Part shown: positions 61,028 to 64,000 of the stretch, one piece after another
Layout of the letters: each line of letters starts with the position of its first letter
Position numbering within the stretch: position 1 is the stretch's first letter
Source of the DNA: Nomia melanderi
Lineage: Eukaryota > Arthropoda > Insecta > Hymenoptera > Halictidae
Direction: 5' to 3'
DNA length: 64,000 nucleotides
Assembly: GCF_051020985.1 (NCBI RefSeq)
Contig: NC_134999.1
Span: 32,397,160 to 32,461,159, forward strand
Translations under genes and position numbers: made by a program
Notes under the pieces: generated by a model
Seen by the model: only the letters and a program-made list of their open reading frames with translations
What the model was told of the DNA's origin: nothing
Database searches by the model: none

Positions 61028-61260
61028 CCCTTTGTACTCGGAAGTTTTTTATTAGAAATATTTTAACGTTTTCTGATGAAACGAAGACGATATTTTGTGG
61101 AACTAAGTAGAGAAATCGTACGTATATTGAAGAATAAAGCTATTTTATTTCAGTAGGTCTCAAATTCATGAGTTATAGAAGGTATAATATTAAATATCAA
61201 ATTTTATAGTTTTACAGTGCGAAAACAGGTGACGAGTGAGAGTCTATCGAGTGCAGAGGG
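61028..61260. mobile_element. piggyBac-type MITE, CCCTKTGCACTCGA family, second copy
   Basis: The left terminus is CCCTTTGTACTCGG and the right terminus, reverse-complemented, is CCCTCTGCACTCGATA. It is followed directly by TTAA (61261-61264). The length of 233 bp matches the 236-bp copy at 5711-5946. The interior is AT-rich and diverged and lacks the subterminal hairpin of the other copy. No transposase. Confidence 0.7.
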
Positions 61261-61264
61261 TTAA

Positions 61265-64000
61265 ACAGATAGCAGATGTTTTTGTGGGAAATTATTAAGG
61301 ATATTGAGTTAATGATACGCAAACTGAATTGTAGATCAATTAAAGCTTCAATAGACGGATTCTCGGAGTTTTTATAGAGGAGTATCAAGTCGAACGGACC
61401 AGAAGATTTCTGGTAACATAGATGGCAAGCGGAAAGAAATTCACAGAAGTGACCTAGCAGAATACTTAACGTGTTAATTGCAGTACGACAATAACAGTGA
61501 TCGAAATAATAAAATGATTTTTGCCGCAGTGTACAAGGCATTGGACTCAATAAGTAAAAGTACCATGCTTATATGGCGGCATTGCTCCGTTAAGGGTTAA
61601 AAGTGAACTAATTACTAGTTTTTGTTCGAATTATTCTTCTATTTATAATATTTCCCTTTTTAAGTACGTTGCGTGAAACGAATTTTCACGAGGAAATATA
61701 GAAATGGAATGTACTCGTTAATTTTGTAATTTTGTTCGATTTGTTAAATTTACAATTTTTCTAATGCGAGTTTACGGAAAGAGAATATAGAGAAAGAGAG
61801 AGTGAGTTGAAAGATGGTGGGAAGGATAAAGTCAATTGCAGAAGGAAAAGAAGAAGAGATCGAGGCGAGGCGTGGGTTAGGTCAAACGGAGTAGCCTAAC
61901 TGCGGTCGGACACGCGACAGACACGCCATAATTTCTTACCAATATGAAACAAGGCCTGTGGCCGACAACTATGGCTCGACTTTCAGCACCTCCTTTTCTC
62001 CGTCTCTGTTGCGCGGCGCTAGTCCATTGCCCGTTGGCTTTTCTCTTTAATCAGCGCAGCCCTTAATTTACGGGTGAATTAGGGCTACGTTGAATCATAG
62101 CGACAGTTGTATAATTTTGTTGTTTCATGAAGATCGATGCACTCGATGCTGCGGCAATTGTCCCTGTTCGCAATGAACGTCCGGCGTGAAGAATGGGAGG
62201 AAAGATTTCCAGAGTTTAATTTTTTATTCATAAGTGACGTCATAAATTTCTGTAATGTCTATTTTCACGGTGCTTTGAAACTTGAAACGTGGACGATATT
62301 TCGTATGGCTCTGCAATCGTCATAATTTTCCTGCGGTAAATTGTTGGACCGAGTAGTTTCCAGAGAATACCTTTTACGTTTCTAATTACCGGAAAAATTA
62401 ATGTTCATCCGATTGAAATACAAAATATAAAGAACAAAAGAAATCGTTACAAGGCAATGAACTAAACTCTATCGCAGTTTTGAATACGCTCGAACATTCT
62501 GGGAGTAATTCTGAATACATACATCGGTCTTTTACGTAAATATACGTTTTCCACGTGAAAATTGCTAAACTATCCTCAAACATAATTTCACGTTAAACGT
62601 ACAAGCCAGAGAGGTTGAAGGATTAATGAAACTATCATTCGGTTGGAATCGAACGACAGAATTCAGTAACGTTGGAACAATATCGACGAAATGGCTGTCG
62701 TCGATGCCAAGGTAACCCGTTTACGATTACATCACTGCTTATCGACGGACTGACCGTTCTTCGTAGCATCGGAAAACGGGCGCGAAACATGAAACCCCCG
62801 TGGAACGGGGAAGCCATAATTTCGCATTAAGCGGTAATCGCAATCGGAGTAAGTAATCGATATATTAGTCGTCCGTTAATTAACGTCCTTGTGATCGCGA
62901 TATAGACTAGCCGACCTGTCAACGGGCGAATTTACGAGGCTCGCCTATGTTAGAAATCAGCGTGCAAGCGTATCCTTTTCGGGTCGCCGATTCTGGCCAA
63001 CTGGTTTATGTAAGAAGGGAAAGGATTATTCGACGACGGCCAACGACGAAAACCGGTAAAGTCGTGCGACAATTATTGCCTGCGTCAATCACCGGCGATC
63101 AGCTATTCTCGCGACGAAAGGTTGCGCGGACACTGATTTTCTAATGATGCCCGCCAGGGGACCAGATTTCTTAATTATTCACGGCTATTGCGTAAATTAC
63201 CGGACTCTGGTTTGCCAGTGACTGGATTTTCAGTTTCGCGCTAGCATGGAAATTGAGTCGTTAAGTACAGACGGTTTTCTGAGTAGCTTTATTTTATGAG
63301 TAATTGAATTGTCAGAAATATTCACCATGAGAAACGTTTTGTAGATATAAAAGTAGTGGCGATAGGAATGTCTATATAAATATTGAATCAACCACACGAT
63401 GAATGTTTCCAAAGAATTCTCTATTTTTTAAGTCTCTTGTTCAATAAAAATCGTGCGTGACACGAATAGAAGATTAATTAGACTATAAAATATATCCAAT
63501 CTCTAAGTGTAATAAACGTGTCCATTAAACACAAATTCCCCAGTCAATAATCGTATTCTTCAGATCAGCTTTCCACCTCAGAAAGATAATCACATTATTC
63601 ACGCCATAATCTTCAACCCTTCGAACCAATGAACCAGAAAGAAAAGAGGAAACAGGGATACAATATCCCCGTTCCGTCGCGAGCATCAAGAACCCAGTCC
63701 CCGCTCATAAGGAGACACAATCAAAAATTTCCCGAGCTCGACTCGTATGAACGGATAACTGAAATGAAGGCAAAAAAGGAGGGAAAAAAGAAGCGAAGAG
63801 AACGGCGAGCCCCATACGAGCCATGGAAGTCGACGGATTAAAAGGACTTTCTTTTTTAATTGAAGCGTTCGAGGACGGGTTCATCCCCGCGACGAAGAGA
63901 CACGACGACGAAGGGGTCGACGGCGGGGAGGGGGTTGAAGATCGCGCGGAGAATCGAAGGAGCGCCGGATGCAAGTCGCGTGACTCATCTGTCGCGTGTT
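61265..64000. other. Intergenic to window end
   Basis: Mostly AT-rich spacer with mixed segments at 61850-62100, 62620-63200 and 63600-64000. The ORFs seen (60-112 codons) lack domains. One imperfect hairpin is at 62058-62086, and a Su(H)-type TGTGGGAA is at 61283-61290. No gene is called. Confidence 0.5.
62058..62086. repeat. Imperfect hairpin, about 10-bp stem
   Basis: AGCCCTTAATT and AATTAGGGCT pair with a single bulged T around TACGGGTG. Function unknown. Confidence 0.7.

Overview
The window is animal nuclear DNA, almost certainly from an insect and most likely a hymenopteran (bee, ant or wasp). The evidence is one intron-containing gene whose protein is clearly insect Deadpan, short TTAA-flanked inverted-repeat elements of piggyBac type, and sharp alternation of AT-rich spacers with CpG-rich blocks. 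There are no bacterial operons, no CRISPR array and no recognisable tRNA or rRNA. The species cannot be fixed from the sequence alone.

Only one gene is certain: a plus-strand deadpan (dpn) orthologue with coding exons at 15251-15343, 16144-16239 and 19962-21146. It encodes a 457-residue bHLH-Orange repressor ending in WRPW. A plausible core promoter (TATA-like box, initiator, exactly spaced DPE) lies at 15141-15201, and the 3' UTR runs to about 22195. Five exact Su(H)-type sites lie in the upstream 1.2 kb and in intron 2. The 3' UTR carries a miR-124 8-mer seed match, a Brd box, a K box and Pumilio-like sites. Together these suggest transcriptional activation by Notch, with microRNA and Pumilio control of the mRNA. 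A TTAA-bounded inverted-repeat element appears to have inserted into that 3' UTR.

A second, tentative gene is a 79-codon minus-strand ORF at 59619-59858. It encodes a ten-layer heptad coiled coil followed directly by a C-terminal membrane segment, with AATAAA 74 nt downstream and a DRE-like element about 50 nt upstream. I do not recognise its family.

The rest is a gene desert. From the left end it holds a 300-bp tandem array (43-960), diverged repeats with a piggyBac-type MITE (5580-6060), and two further MITE families (copies at 6905, 10432 and 44031; copies at 9480 and 24187). It also holds a 46-bp minisatellite (11622-11808), many microsatellites and GC-rich blocks, a 550-bp polypurine tract (37607-38158), a 140-bp tandem duplication (57171-57442), another MITE (61028-61260) and several strong hairpins. 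A lone developmental transcription-factor gene in tens of kilobases without other genes is the usual layout of a long-range regulatory landscape. Conservation could not be tested here. All site counts were made by eye.
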